Shown piece after piece: positions 17,766 to 25,544 of a stretch of DNA of 64,000 nucleotides (positions within the stretch are counted from its first letter, which is position 1; every line of letters starts with the position of its first letter). The translations under genes were made by a program, and so were the position numbers. The notes under the pieces are model-generated. The model was not told the origin of the DNA, searched no databases, and was given only the letters and a program-made list of their open reading frames with translations. Source of the stretch: VXNE01 sp965261535 (GTDB lineage Bacteria; Pseudomonadota; Gammaproteobacteria; Pseudomonadales; Azotimanducaceae); assembly GCA_965261535.1 (NCBI GenBank), contig OZ253469.1, positions 3,038,001 through 3,102,000 of the forward strand, written 5' to 3'.

Positions 17766-18998
17766 ATGACGGTTTGGATGGAGACGGAGACTGATTCAGT
17801 GACCAACGCAACACCGCCCCTGAAGGGCGTGAAGATCCTCGATTTCTCGCGCATCATCGCGGGACCCCTCGCGACCCAGCAGCTTGCCGACCTGGGGGCG
17901 ACGATCATCAAGATCGAGAACCCGGTCACCGGTGACGACGTGCGCGGGCTCGACGAGAACGGGCAGCCGGCGCGCAGCCCCTTCTTCATCGGGTTCAACC
18001 GCAACAAGAAGAGCGTCGCCATCGACCTGAAAGACCCGGCCGGACAGGCGATGGCGCTCGATCTCGCGCGGCAGTGCGATGTCCTCGTGCAGAACTTTCG
18101 GCCCGGCGTGATGGATCGGTTCGGGCTCGACCACGAACGCGTCATGGCCCTCTGTCCCAAGCTCATCTATGTGTCGATATCGGCGTATGGCGAGCACGGG
18201 TCGATGAGTGATCGCCCGGGATACGACCCGGTGCTACAGGCGGAGTCCGGCATGATGGCCATGACCGGCGAACCCGACGGGCGGCCGATGCGCACCGCGT
18301 TGTCGCTCATCGACACGCTGACCGCCGGACACGCGACCAGCGCCATATGCGCCGCGTTGATCGCGCGCGCCAAAACCGGCCGTGGCGACTACCTCGATCT
18401 CGCGCTTTTGGATACCGCGATCGCCGCGCTCGGGAACATGGCCATGGCGTGGCTCGGCACCGGCGTGCTGCCGGTACGTGCCGGGAACGCGCACATTTAT
18501 GCCACGCCGAACGGCCTGTTCCGCACCGCAACGGATCCGATCTACATGGCCATCGCGTCGAATCGGCTGTTTACGCGCTTTTGCGAAAACGTCATCGAGC
18601 GTCCCGAACTTGCGAGCGACGAGCGGTTCGCCATCCCTCCCGCCCGACTCAAGAATCGGGCGCTGCTCTGGGAAATTCTCGAAGGCGAGTTGATGAAGCA
18701 GCCAGCGGAGCACTGGCTCGAACGCATGCGCGATCTGCCGGCTGGCCAGGTGCGGACTCTGGATAAGGCGCTGCAGTCCCCGGAGGTTGCCGAACGTGGC
18801 ATGGTCCGCACATTGGAGGAAGCGGATGGCAAGGTCATCTCGCTGCTCGGGGCGCCTTTCCGCTATCAGAACACCCCGCTGGCGGAGCCGGAATCCCCGC
18901 CGTATATCGGCGAACACACCGACGAAGTCTTGAGAGAGTGGTTGGGCGTCGACGATTCGAAGCTGGCGGAACTGCGCGAACGCCGGGTGATTCGTTAG
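17766..18998 (+). CDS. Class III CoA-transferase (CaiB/BaiF family)
   Basis: The 410-residue protein starts with GVKILDFSRIIAGP, the classic family III opening, and has Asp154 in YDPVLQAESG at the position of the catalytic aspartate that forms the acyl-anhydride and CoA-thioester intermediate. C-terminal YIGEHTDEVLREWLG is also typical. It transfers CoA between organic acids; the acids are unknown. It is divergent from the selenoprotein, with about 200 bases between starts that probably hold both promoters. The start could also be the GTG at 17799, closer to the conserved region. Confidence 0.88.
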   Translation: MTVWMETETDSVTNATPPLKGVKILDFSRIIAGPLATQQLADLGATIIKIENPVTGDDVRGLDENGQPARSPFFIGFNRNKKSVAIDLKDPAGQAMALDLARQCDVLVQNFRPGVMDRFGLDHERVMALCPKLIYVSISAYGEHGSMSDRPGYDPVLQAESGMMAMTGEPDGRPMRTALSLIDTLTAGHATSAICAALIARAKTGRGDYLDLALLDTAIAALGNMAMAWLGTGVLPVRAGNAHIYATPNGLFRTATDPIYMAIASNRLFTRFCENVIERPELASDERFAIPPARLKNRALLWEILEGELMKQPAEHWLERMRDLPAGQVRTLDKALQSPEVAERGMVRTLEEADGKVISLLGAPFRYQNTPLAEPESPPYIGEHTDEVLREWLGVDDSKLAELRERRVIR

Positions 18999-19092
18999 CT
19001 CGCAACCGAGGGGCTGACGCCCGCGATCAACCTGGATCAGGGGACCACGGCGCCAACGATTCAATTGGCGATGACGAGGCGCATGTGATCTT

Positions 19093-21477
19093 TTACATCC
19101 CTCGCGTTAGTTGTAGAACCCGGCGGCAAAAGCCCTTCAGTTCCTCATTTGAGGATTCACCGGTCGCGTCGTCGTCGACCTCGGCGTGATGTTCGCCGCG
19201 CGAATACTCGTTGATGTCCTGCAGGTCCTCGATAACTCCTTTGTACGGATGGTCCTCGGGTGCGTTTTCAAGGAGCCGGATGATTTCATCGAGTCCCGCG
19301 GCCTCGTGGAACAGCCCCGGATCGCCGCGCCGGTAGAAGTCTTCACAAACCGTCCGAAGCCGCGACCTGATGTACGCCGCCTCGTGTGGTTCACCCTCGA
19401 CGAATTCCTCGATCTTCATGCGTTCAGTGATGTGACGCGGCCGCGTCTCTGACTCGATGTCGTACGGTGCGATCGTCGTCATGCCGGGCGCGCCCGTCTG
19501 TATTGCAACGCACTTGATCGTGCTTTGGTCGATTTTCTCCCACAGTAGTCGAAGGAAGTTCTTGTCGTGCGACAGTACGACTGTCTGCGCGGCCCGGCCA
19601 CACAGCTTTCTGATCTCGATCGCCGTGAAATGCCGCCGGAAGTTGTCGAGGCTGGTGAACGGATCGTCCAGCACCACAATCATCTCTCTCAATCTCGGAT
19701 CGGCGTTTAGCTTCGCCAGGAACAGTGCCAGCCCCAGCGTCGATTTGTCTCCCGCGCTCAGCGTATTCCGGAAACTCGCCTCGGCAAGGTTTTCGGATGT
19801 GCTGCGCGGCGACACGGGCACGTCGTTGATCAGAATCTGATAGCTTGCGGCGGGTTCCTTGCCGCGATAGTTCGGTTCCCGGTAGTCGATCTTGAAGCCC
19901 GCGTTCAGGCGGCCGAGATACGAATTGATTGTCTTCCCGAGCGTTTCCGTGATGACACGACCGTGCTTGTTGAGTTCCTTTTTCTCGTTGGCCTTCTCCT
20001 TCGCGATTCGCTTTTTCGTTGCTTCGTGCCCCTCAAGCTTTTTGATCACCGCGACAGTCTCATCTTCATGCCGCCGATTCGCGGCCTTTAGCGTCTTCAA
20101 TTCTTTTTCGAGTTGCGGAAGCTCCGTTTCGTCAACGGACTCCTTCAGCGCCTTAACCTTGGACACATGGGTCGAAATGAAATAGTTCAGGCGGACAATC
20201 TCCTTGCGACCCTCGTCCCAGGCCGCTATCGCGGATTCCACATCGCCACCCGCGGCCGCCTCGGTCAGGTTCCCCTGTTTCTCGACGAACACGGCATCGA
20301 GGACCCCCGCAGCCTCTTCCATGCCCTCGATTGCTAATTCGGCACTTTCAAGCTCCGGAGCCTCGATCTCCCCGGCCTCTTTCCAATACGAATACAGCGG
20401 CTCGTTTTGCCCTGTGATTTCCTCCACCCGGTTGCGAAAGTCCCCATTCTCATACTGTGCAAACGTGTCGCGTATGGCTTTGATATCCGCAGCCAGTGCC
20501 TTATAGATGTCGCTGAAAAACTCCGCGTAGGAATCGACAAGGGTGCGGTTATCGAGCGGCTGACCGCAGAATGCGCACTCGGCCTCATCGGCGAACGCCA
20601 CCCCTGCTTCCAGCCAGCTCTCGTGTGTCGCCGTCCTGCTGCGGCCTTTCTCTTCGTGCTTCGTGATGTGCTCGCGGACGGCGTTGGCCGCCGCTTCCGC
20701 GATGCCTTCGATGGTGCAGTGCAGGCTTTTCCTGAATTCCTCTGTTTCCATCGGAACAGGTAACAGCTGCGGTTCGCCTGCTCTCTTCAGCTCTTTCGCG
20801 CGGCTCGCGCGCTGCATTTCTTTAGCCTTCGCTTCGATCTTGACATCGATATCCTCGATCGCTTCGAGGGCTAGGAACTCCTTGCGCGTCATCCCTTCCG
20901 GCCCGACGGCGCTCATGATCCCGTCCAGTTCCGCTTCAACGATGCGCGATTGGCTGTTGTTCTCGCGGTTCTCGTTGTCCAGCTTCACGATCTGTCGCAC
21001 GCGGCGCACGCCTTCCTCCCCAACTACCATGCCGTACTGGTTTTTCAGGTGCTCATTGGTGACGACATCGCCTGAAAACATGTCTTCGTTGACGAACACG
21101 CTGTCATATACAGCGATGCGCGGCCTGATCCCCGACCACGACCCGTTTTCGAACACAGCTCGCTGATCCCCGAAGCGCAGAACCGCCTTTTGCTCGGGTC
21201 CGCCCGCAAGGGTTTTCCGGCCGATCACCATGTCGGGATTGTTCGTAGTTATCGAGCGAAGCAGGTCGGCCAGCGTTGATTTGCCCCAGCCGTTTTCCCC
21301 GAAAACCAACGTGCACGAACCGAACGTCGCGTTGGCAACTGATTGGCCCCTTTCAAACCGCCCGATGTTCTGGACGTATTCGACCTTGCGTAGGTCCTGC
21401 GCCAACTCGGACACAGCTTCTTCACCGGGAGCTGCCGCCGGTCCTGCTTCGCCATCCACTACCGCTACGTCACTCAT
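19093..21477 (-). CDS. AAA_13-family ATPase with Cys pair, RloC/PrrC-like
   Basis: The 794-residue protein has a split ABC-type ATPase: Walker A GENGWGKST (60-68), a long middle region with coiled-coil character, a CxxC at C301/C304 resembling the zinc-hook Cys pair of RloC, signature LSAGDKS (573-579), Walker B VVLDDPFTSLD (601-611) and H-loop VLSHDKNF. This is the AAA_13 layout of the anticodon nucleases RloC and PrrC, which cut tRNA when restriction is inhibited. The C-terminal region has candidate acidic, basic and His residues, but I cannot assign the nuclease triad. It ends the leftward operon begun by a DNA methyltransferase. A defence role is likely; tRNA cleavage is unproven. Confidence 0.78.
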   Translation of the reverse strand: MSDVAVVDGEAGPAAAPGEEAVSELAQDLRKVEYVQNIGRFERGQSVANATFGSCTLVFGENGWGKSTLADLLRSITTNNPDMVIGRKTLAGGPEQKAVLRFGDQRAVFENGSWSGIRPRIAVYDSVFVNEDMFSGDVVTNEHLKNQYGMVVGEEGVRRVRQIVKLDNENRENNSQSRIVEAELDGIMSAVGPEGMTRKEFLALEAIEDIDVKIEAKAKEMQRASRAKELKRAGEPQLLPVPMETEEFRKSLHCTIEGIAEAAANAVREHITKHEEKGRSRTATHESWLEAGVAFADEAECAFCGQPLDNRTLVDSYAEFFSDIYKALAADIKAIRDTFAQYENGDFRNRVEEITGQNEPLYSYWKEAGEIEAPELESAELAIEGMEEAAGVLDAVFVEKQGNLTEAAAGGDVESAIAAWDEGRKEIVRLNYFISTHVSKVKALKESVDETELPQLEKELKTLKAANRRHEDETVAVIKKLEGHEATKKRIAKEKANEKKELNKHGRVITETLGKTINSYLGRLNAGFKIDYREPNYRGKEPAASYQILINDVPVSPRSTSENLAEASFRNTLSAGDKSTLGLALFLAKLNADPRLREMIVVLDDPFTSLDNFRRHFTAIEIRKLCGRAAQTVVLSHDKNFLRLLWEKIDQSTIKCVAIQTGAPGMTTIAPYDIESETRPRHITERMKIEEFVEGEPHEAAYIRSRLRTVCEDFYRRGDPGLFHEAAGLDEIIRLLENAPEDHPYKGVIEDLQDINEYSRGEHHAEVDDDATGESSNEELKGFCRRVLQLTRGM

Positions 21478-21493
21478 CGCTCTTTACCTTCAG

Positions 21494-21637
21494 CTAGCCT
21501 ATTACCTGCTCAATCCGCCTCACCCGCCTGATCCGTTTCTTCAACGCCGCAGACGGCTGCCAAACGGACGGATTGGCCTCCCGTTCCACCAGAGACATTG
21601 GCGACCCTAAGACGGGCGCGCAGCCTCGGTCCCGCAC
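21494..21637 (-). CDS. Small ORF between methyltransferase and AAA_13 ATPase
   Basis: In the 226-base gap of the leftward operon a frame is open from about 21675 to TAG at 21496-21494. It reads like protein (DLDGKFVESWSLVRDRG, then GSPMSLVEREANPSVW). Possible starts are GTG 21637 (47 residues) or ATG 21598 (34 residues). The stop lies 16 bases before the ATPase ATG, which has GAAGG upstream. I recognise no family. It may be a real small subunit or the tail of a lost gene. Confidence 0.35.
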   Translation of the reverse strand: MRDRGCAPVLGSPMSLVEREANPSVWQPSAALKKRIRRVRRIEQVIG

Positions 21638-21703
21638 TAAGGACCAAGACTCAACGAACTTCCCGTCGAGGTCATGGGACCCGACCGGCGGGGATCAAGC
21701 GCG

Positions 21704-23479
21704 TCAAAGAACGGCTGACCTAGCGGCTTCGCTGGACAGAAGCCCCGTTTTCCGATCAACGCTGTATCCCGCGTTCCGCAGGGCGATCAGCACGTCGCCC
21801 AGGTGGAGGTCGTCCAGCACCAACTCCTTTCGGATCGCCTTGCGCACAATCCGCGCGTAAACATGGCTCGGATTGCGCGCGTCATCTGCCGACAGCTCCT
21901 CAATAGACGACCTGATCAGCGCATCCGTGTCACCCTTCGCGAATCTCGCGACGGTGCCCGTCCCCTCGCCATTCTCGGGCTTCTGCACTGTCACGATCAG
22001 ATCGACCGTGACGACACCTTCCGACCCTGAATTCAGCCCTTTCACCGAGCGCTGCCCCTTGTCCAGGATTGCCACATGCACCGGCGACGCCTTGAACCCG
22101 GCGTCACGCAAAGCCCGCTGCACTAGGCCCCATATCCGACCGCTGCTGTTCCCAAACACAACCGACATATACGTGCCCGGCTTCAACACCCTGAACGCCT
22201 CGGAAAAAGCGCTTCGGAGCAACTTCTCATAGCGCTCGGCGGACCCGTTCTTCCTTTTGCCCGTCGTATGCACGACGGCCTCGCGTGTATGGTCCGTCCT
22301 CTCGCCCAGCCACGCTTCTTGAAACAGGTTCATGTCGGAGTAAAAGATGTTGCTGCCGAACGGCGGATCAGTGAACACGTAATCGACCGAGCCGTCATCT
22401 AGATGCGCCAGCATTTCCGCTGACGCGATCTCGTAGCTCACATCCCTCAGTTCATCGGCGCCAAATAAGTTGCCATTATCAAACAGAGCCTCATTCGCGC
22501 GGATAACGGCATTGACCTTGCGCTCGTACAGATCAAAGACGTTCCACTCAAAGTACACCGGCGCGATGTAATACGTCTGGTTCTGTGCATTCAGCGGCCG
22601 TTTCGCGCTCCACTGATAACGCATCGAGGCACGGGGCAGGATGGCTGTGAAGGCAAAACGCAGTTCCTGCCGAATCGCTTCGTCTTTCACTGCATTGATG
22701 GCGCGCCACAGCTCCACCAAAGCGATCCCGTTGCGCGCCGAAAAAAACTTTCCGGTCTCCGTCATACCAGATCGCCTGAGACCGGAGCGACTGTACATCT
22801 CACGGTCCTCTGAGATCGATAGTGACGGCACCTCACGCAAGCGCTCGTCCTTCAGGGCCGCGCGCATCCTGCGTCGGTCTGTTTCGCAGACGCCCTGTCC
22901 CACTTGTCTGCCGTTTTCCCCCTGAACAACGACCTCGACCGGTACGTCAGCGCCACGCGGCCAGCTGCGCCGCGCAAACGGGCCGCCACAGGACGGACAC
23001 CGTTGCGGCACGCCCCCTCCCGCGCTTAGGGCCTCGAAAAACACCATCTCATCCCCGCAAGACGGGCACAGGTAGGTGAACGACCAGATCGTCCGGATCA
23101 CCTCGGCCTTCGCTCCGTCCGAAGCGCGCTTTGTCATATACAGCGCTCCGATGGCCTTTCGGGCCGCCGCGATCACCCAGTCCGCCTTGGCGCGTAGATC
23201 TCGGGCCGGCGCATCCATCAGGTAGCCGGTCGCGATATGCTTTCCGAGCACGGAGATATCGCTGAGCCGCGCGCGCCTATTCAGCGTCATCGCGGCAAGG
23301 CCCGTCATCCCCGAGCCGGCGAAGAAGTCCGCTACCACCCCGCCCGGCTTCGTGAACGCCTCGATGAACGGCTGGATAGCGCGGATCGGCACCTTCGTCA
23401 GATATGCGTGGCAGTTATAGACCGGGTCCGTTCGCCGGACCGTGATCGTATCGGGGAGCCGTATAGGTTTCGGCTGCAC
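21704..23479 (-). CDS. DNA methyltransferase (N6-A or N4-C, with zinc ribbon)
   Basis: The 591-residue protein has AdoMet motif I DFFAGSGMTG (51-60) and catalytic motif IV TDPPFGSN (about 366-373), far apart with a target-recognition-like region between, an alpha-type order. A CPSCG...CPSCG zinc ribbon lies at about 137-168. These enzymes protect host DNA in restriction systems. It is transcribed leftward with the AAA_13 ATPase, diverges from an XRE regulator, and the operator-like palindrome sits in the 100 bases between. No classical restriction subunit is adjacent, so the HEAT-repeat protein or the ATPase is the candidate effector. Target sequence is unknown. Confidence 0.85.
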   Translation of the reverse strand: MQPKPIRLPDTITVRRTDPVYNCHAYLTKVPIRAIQPFIEAFTKPGGVVADFFAGSGMTGLAAMTLNRRARLSDISVLGKHIATGYLMDAPARDLRAKADWVIAAARKAIGALYMTKRASDGAKAEVIRTIWSFTYLCPSCGDEMVFFEALSAGGGVPQRCPSCGGPFARRSWPRGADVPVEVVVQGENGRQVGQGVCETDRRRMRAALKDERLREVPSLSISEDREMYSRSGLRRSGMTETGKFFSARNGIALVELWRAINAVKDEAIRQELRFAFTAILPRASMRYQWSAKRPLNAQNQTYYIAPVYFEWNVFDLYERKVNAVIRANEALFDNGNLFGADELRDVSYEIASAEMLAHLDDGSVDYVFTDPPFGSNIFYSDMNLFQEAWLGERTDHTREAVVHTTGKRKNGSAERYEKLLRSAFSEAFRVLKPGTYMSVVFGNSSGRIWGLVQRALRDAGFKASPVHVAILDKGQRSVKGLNSGSEGVVTVDLIVTVQKPENGEGTGTVARFAKGDTDALIRSSIEELSADDARNPSHVYARIVRKAIRKELVLDDLHLGDVLIALRNAGYSVDRKTGLLSSEAARSAVL

Positions 23480-23515
23480 AGGCAGGAATTACTTGCAGAA
23501 GGGTGACGCGAAGTC

Positions 23516-23549
23516 TGTAGACGCAGAGTCTACACGGCCCCTAGTCTAC
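23516..23549. promoter_or_regulatory. Operator-like inverted repeat in divergent methyltransferase/XRE promoter
   Basis: TGTAGAC (23516-23522) and GTCTACA (23528-23534) form a perfect 7-base inverted repeat with a 5-base spacer. A third half-site, GTCTAC, is at 23544-23549. The cluster lies between the methyltransferase start (23479) and the XRE-type regulator (from 23580). Controller proteins of restriction-modification systems bind repeated short palindromes in just this position, so autoregulation is likely. This is inference from layout. Confidence 0.55.
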
Positions 23550-23579
23550 TTTCCATGATCGTGATGCGGGGCCGTCACC

Positions 23580-23807
23580 ATTACTACGCCACAAGAGATT
23601 CTAGCCTTCAACCTGAAGCGCCTGCGAACGTCTGCGGGCATCTCCCAAGAGGAGCTGGCCGACCGTGCTGGCCTGCATCGCACCTATATCAGTTCCATCG
23701 AACGCGCGCGGCGCAACGTCGCGCTTGAAAACATCTTTCAGATCGCCGGTGCCCTCGGCACCACCCCGGCAGAGCTGTTGATACCAATCCCGAAAGTCAG
23801 CGGCTAA
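23580..23807 (+). CDS. XRE-family HTH regulator (controller-protein-like), non-canonical start
   Basis: The frame encodes a typical single-domain HTH protein of about 75 residues: NLKRLRTSAGISQEELADRAGLH, then YISSIERARR and IFQIAGALGTTPAELL. It ends TAA at 23805-23807, overlapping the next ATG as TAATG. There is no ATG, GTG or TTG between the upstream in-frame stop (TGA 23562) and the conserved region. An ATT at 23580 is the best-placed start, as found for few bacterial genes. The gene is easily missed for this reason. Its place beside a methyltransferase matches controller (C) proteins of restriction-modification systems. Confidence 0.72.
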   Translation: MTTPQEILAFNLKRLRTSAGISQEELADRAGLHRTYISSIERARRNVALENIFQIAGALGTTPAELLIPIPKVSG

Positions 23808-25342
23808 TGGGTTTCAAGGCTGACACCAGTTTCTTACGGTTTCTCAGCATGGGTGCGGTCGGTGTCCATCGCACGATGGAACGGCTTCGGGACCGTGGTT
23901 TCGAACCGATCGAACTGGAGCGCTATTGCAGCTCGAACAAAATCTGGACCACCAAGGTCAAGCGACTGCGTCTCCCTGACCTGCTCTGCGCAAGAACCGG
24001 CATGCGTGCCGAAGTTCGTGCCAAAACCGACCTCAAAATCCGCATGAGCGACGCGCCGGCCAACCCCGACAGGGTATGGGACGCCGGACTACGCGATAGC
24101 GATATAGTCGCCCTCATCACTTGTTTCGACACTGACGGCGGCCCGGAACCTGCCGATGACGCGGTGTACTTCACTGTTGGCGCGCTCCGTGCCTCCGTGG
24201 ACCGATCCAGGCTCGGCCCACCGAAATCCGCCACTGAGGGCGCTGAGCGGGACCGGACATGGCCCGCCACCGTCCCGACACGCGACGGCACGGTGGTTGA
24301 AGTCACGGATCAGCGGCTCAGCGTCCAGATGAGTGCCGATGCCGAGCGTGCGGCCCGCAGACAGACATACACGCTACGCGGCAAGTCGGTTTACGTCTCT
24401 CCCGGCGACTCTTTCACTGCGGATACCACCATTCTGGCTGGGGAACCCCCGGCACTTGCCGATTTTTCCGCCTATCTGTCCCGCCGCTACGCTCCGCTCG
24501 AGGATCTACAGGCAGCCACTGACGTTGATCGATACGCGGCGGTCAAAGCCCTGCGCTTCCGCGACGATCCGCGTGACCGTGTCATTCCAGCACTTGAAAA
24601 CCTCATTCGTTGCGAAGCCGAAGAACGTGTTGCTCTCGAAGCAGCGGGTTCCGCTGCCGCACTCGGCTCGGCATTCGGCCAAGAACAAATCACCCGGTTC
24701 ATCTGGGACAACGACGAACGACCGGAACTACGCATGGAAGCCGTGTTCATCCTAACTGAACTCGGTCACAGCCCCTTCATCCGTGAACAGCTCAACCGCG
24801 TTCTGATCGATCCCCGCTTCGAAGGTGATGAACTCCGGCAAGCTGCCATCTGGGCGCTCGGGAAAGCAGGGCTGAAATGCTACGAAGATGTCCTGGCGTT
24901 CATTGACGACGCTGATGAAAACCTCGCCCTGCACGCCATCGGCGCTTTTGGCACCGATACACCTCGACGGGTCATCGACCGTCTCGTTCAGGACCTCATC
25001 GCTGGCGACCCCTGTCGCGCGCCGGCGGCGTCCGAAGTGCTCCGTATCGCTGCTTCAAACGATGTGCTGCAAGCCTTGACCGCCGCGTCCAAAGCCACGC
25101 AACCAGTCCCTGACTGGATTGTCGCCACGCTCGGCCGCCTCCCACCGGCCCGCGTACGTGCGGCCCTTCAAGGCTCTCCCTTGCTCAAGCATATTTCCCC
25201 GATGCTGCTCACTGCCGATGGTGCGCACTGCCGATGGTGCGCACTGGCTTGCTTCCGAAGCCATCGGCGCCGACATCGCTTTTCTCCTGAAGCAGAACCT
25301 TACCTAACGCTAGAAAAGCGGAACGTTCCGGGTCCCGCATGA
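23807..25342 (+). CDS. HEAT-repeat protein with possible nuclease core, C-terminus frameshifted
   Basis: The 511-residue product has an N-terminal domain with D58 in RLPDLLC and E69/K73 in AEVRAKTDL, which may be a diverged PD-(D/E)XK core. From about 230 on it has helical HEAT-like repeats (for example RYAAVKALRFRDD, LRQAAIWALGKAGL, LALHAIGAFG). A 16-base tandem duplication (25212-25243) shifts the frame near codon 475. With one copy the protein would end WLASEAIGADIAFLL, a normal helix, stopping near 25307. It is translationally coupled to the XRE gene (TAATG). Restriction or effector function is a hypothesis. Confidence 0.6.
   Translation: MGFKADTSFLRFLSMGAVGVHRTMERLRDRGFEPIELERYCSSNKIWTTKVKRLRLPDLLCARTGMRAEVRAKTDLKIRMSDAPANPDRVWDAGLRDSDIVALITCFDTDGGPEPADDAVYFTVGALRASVDRSRLGPPKSATEGAERDRTWPATVPTRDGTVVEVTDQRLSVQMSADAERAARRQTYTLRGKSVYVSPGDSFTADTTILAGEPPALADFSAYLSRRYAPLEDLQAATDVDRYAAVKALRFRDDPRDRVIPALENLIRCEAEERVALEAAGSAAALGSAFGQEQITRFIWDNDERPELRMEAVFILTELGHSPFIREQLNRVLIDPRFEGDELRQAAIWALGKAGLKCYEDVLAFIDDADENLALHAIGAFGTDTPRRVIDRLVQDLIAGDPCRAPAASEVLRIAASNDVLQALTAASKATQPVPDWIVATLGRLPPARVRAALQGSPLLKHISPMLLTADGAHCRWCALACFRSHRRRHRFSPEAEPYLTLEKRNVPGPA
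25212..25243 (+). repeat. 16-bp tandem duplication causing a frameshift
   Basis: CTGCCGATGGTGCGCA is repeated twice in a row (25212-25227 and 25228-25243). Sixteen is not a multiple of three, so the second copy changes the frame. Removing one copy restores the helical C-terminus of the HEAT-repeat protein, which strongly suggests a recent slippage event that could be reversible. Confidence 0.85.
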
Positions 25343-25544
25343 CTGGCGCTATCCGCTGCCCTTGGGAGTTAATTTGTCAATAGTGAGGCTCATCTAATCT
25401 GAAGTTCCAGCCATTTGACCCGCTCATTGGAGTTAAGCGACTGATTGCAATACGGAAACAGTGTTTTCGGACTGTCGAAGTGTTCCCATGTAATAAATGA
25501 CATTTATGTTGCGGTTGGTGGATATATGTCTTACCATTGTTCCC

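Noticed and set aside
25343..25544. Terminal inverted repeat of the insertion sequence
   Set aside because: Several short matches (for example GTTCCCATGTA twice) are direct, not inverted, and no convincing partner was found after 27281.
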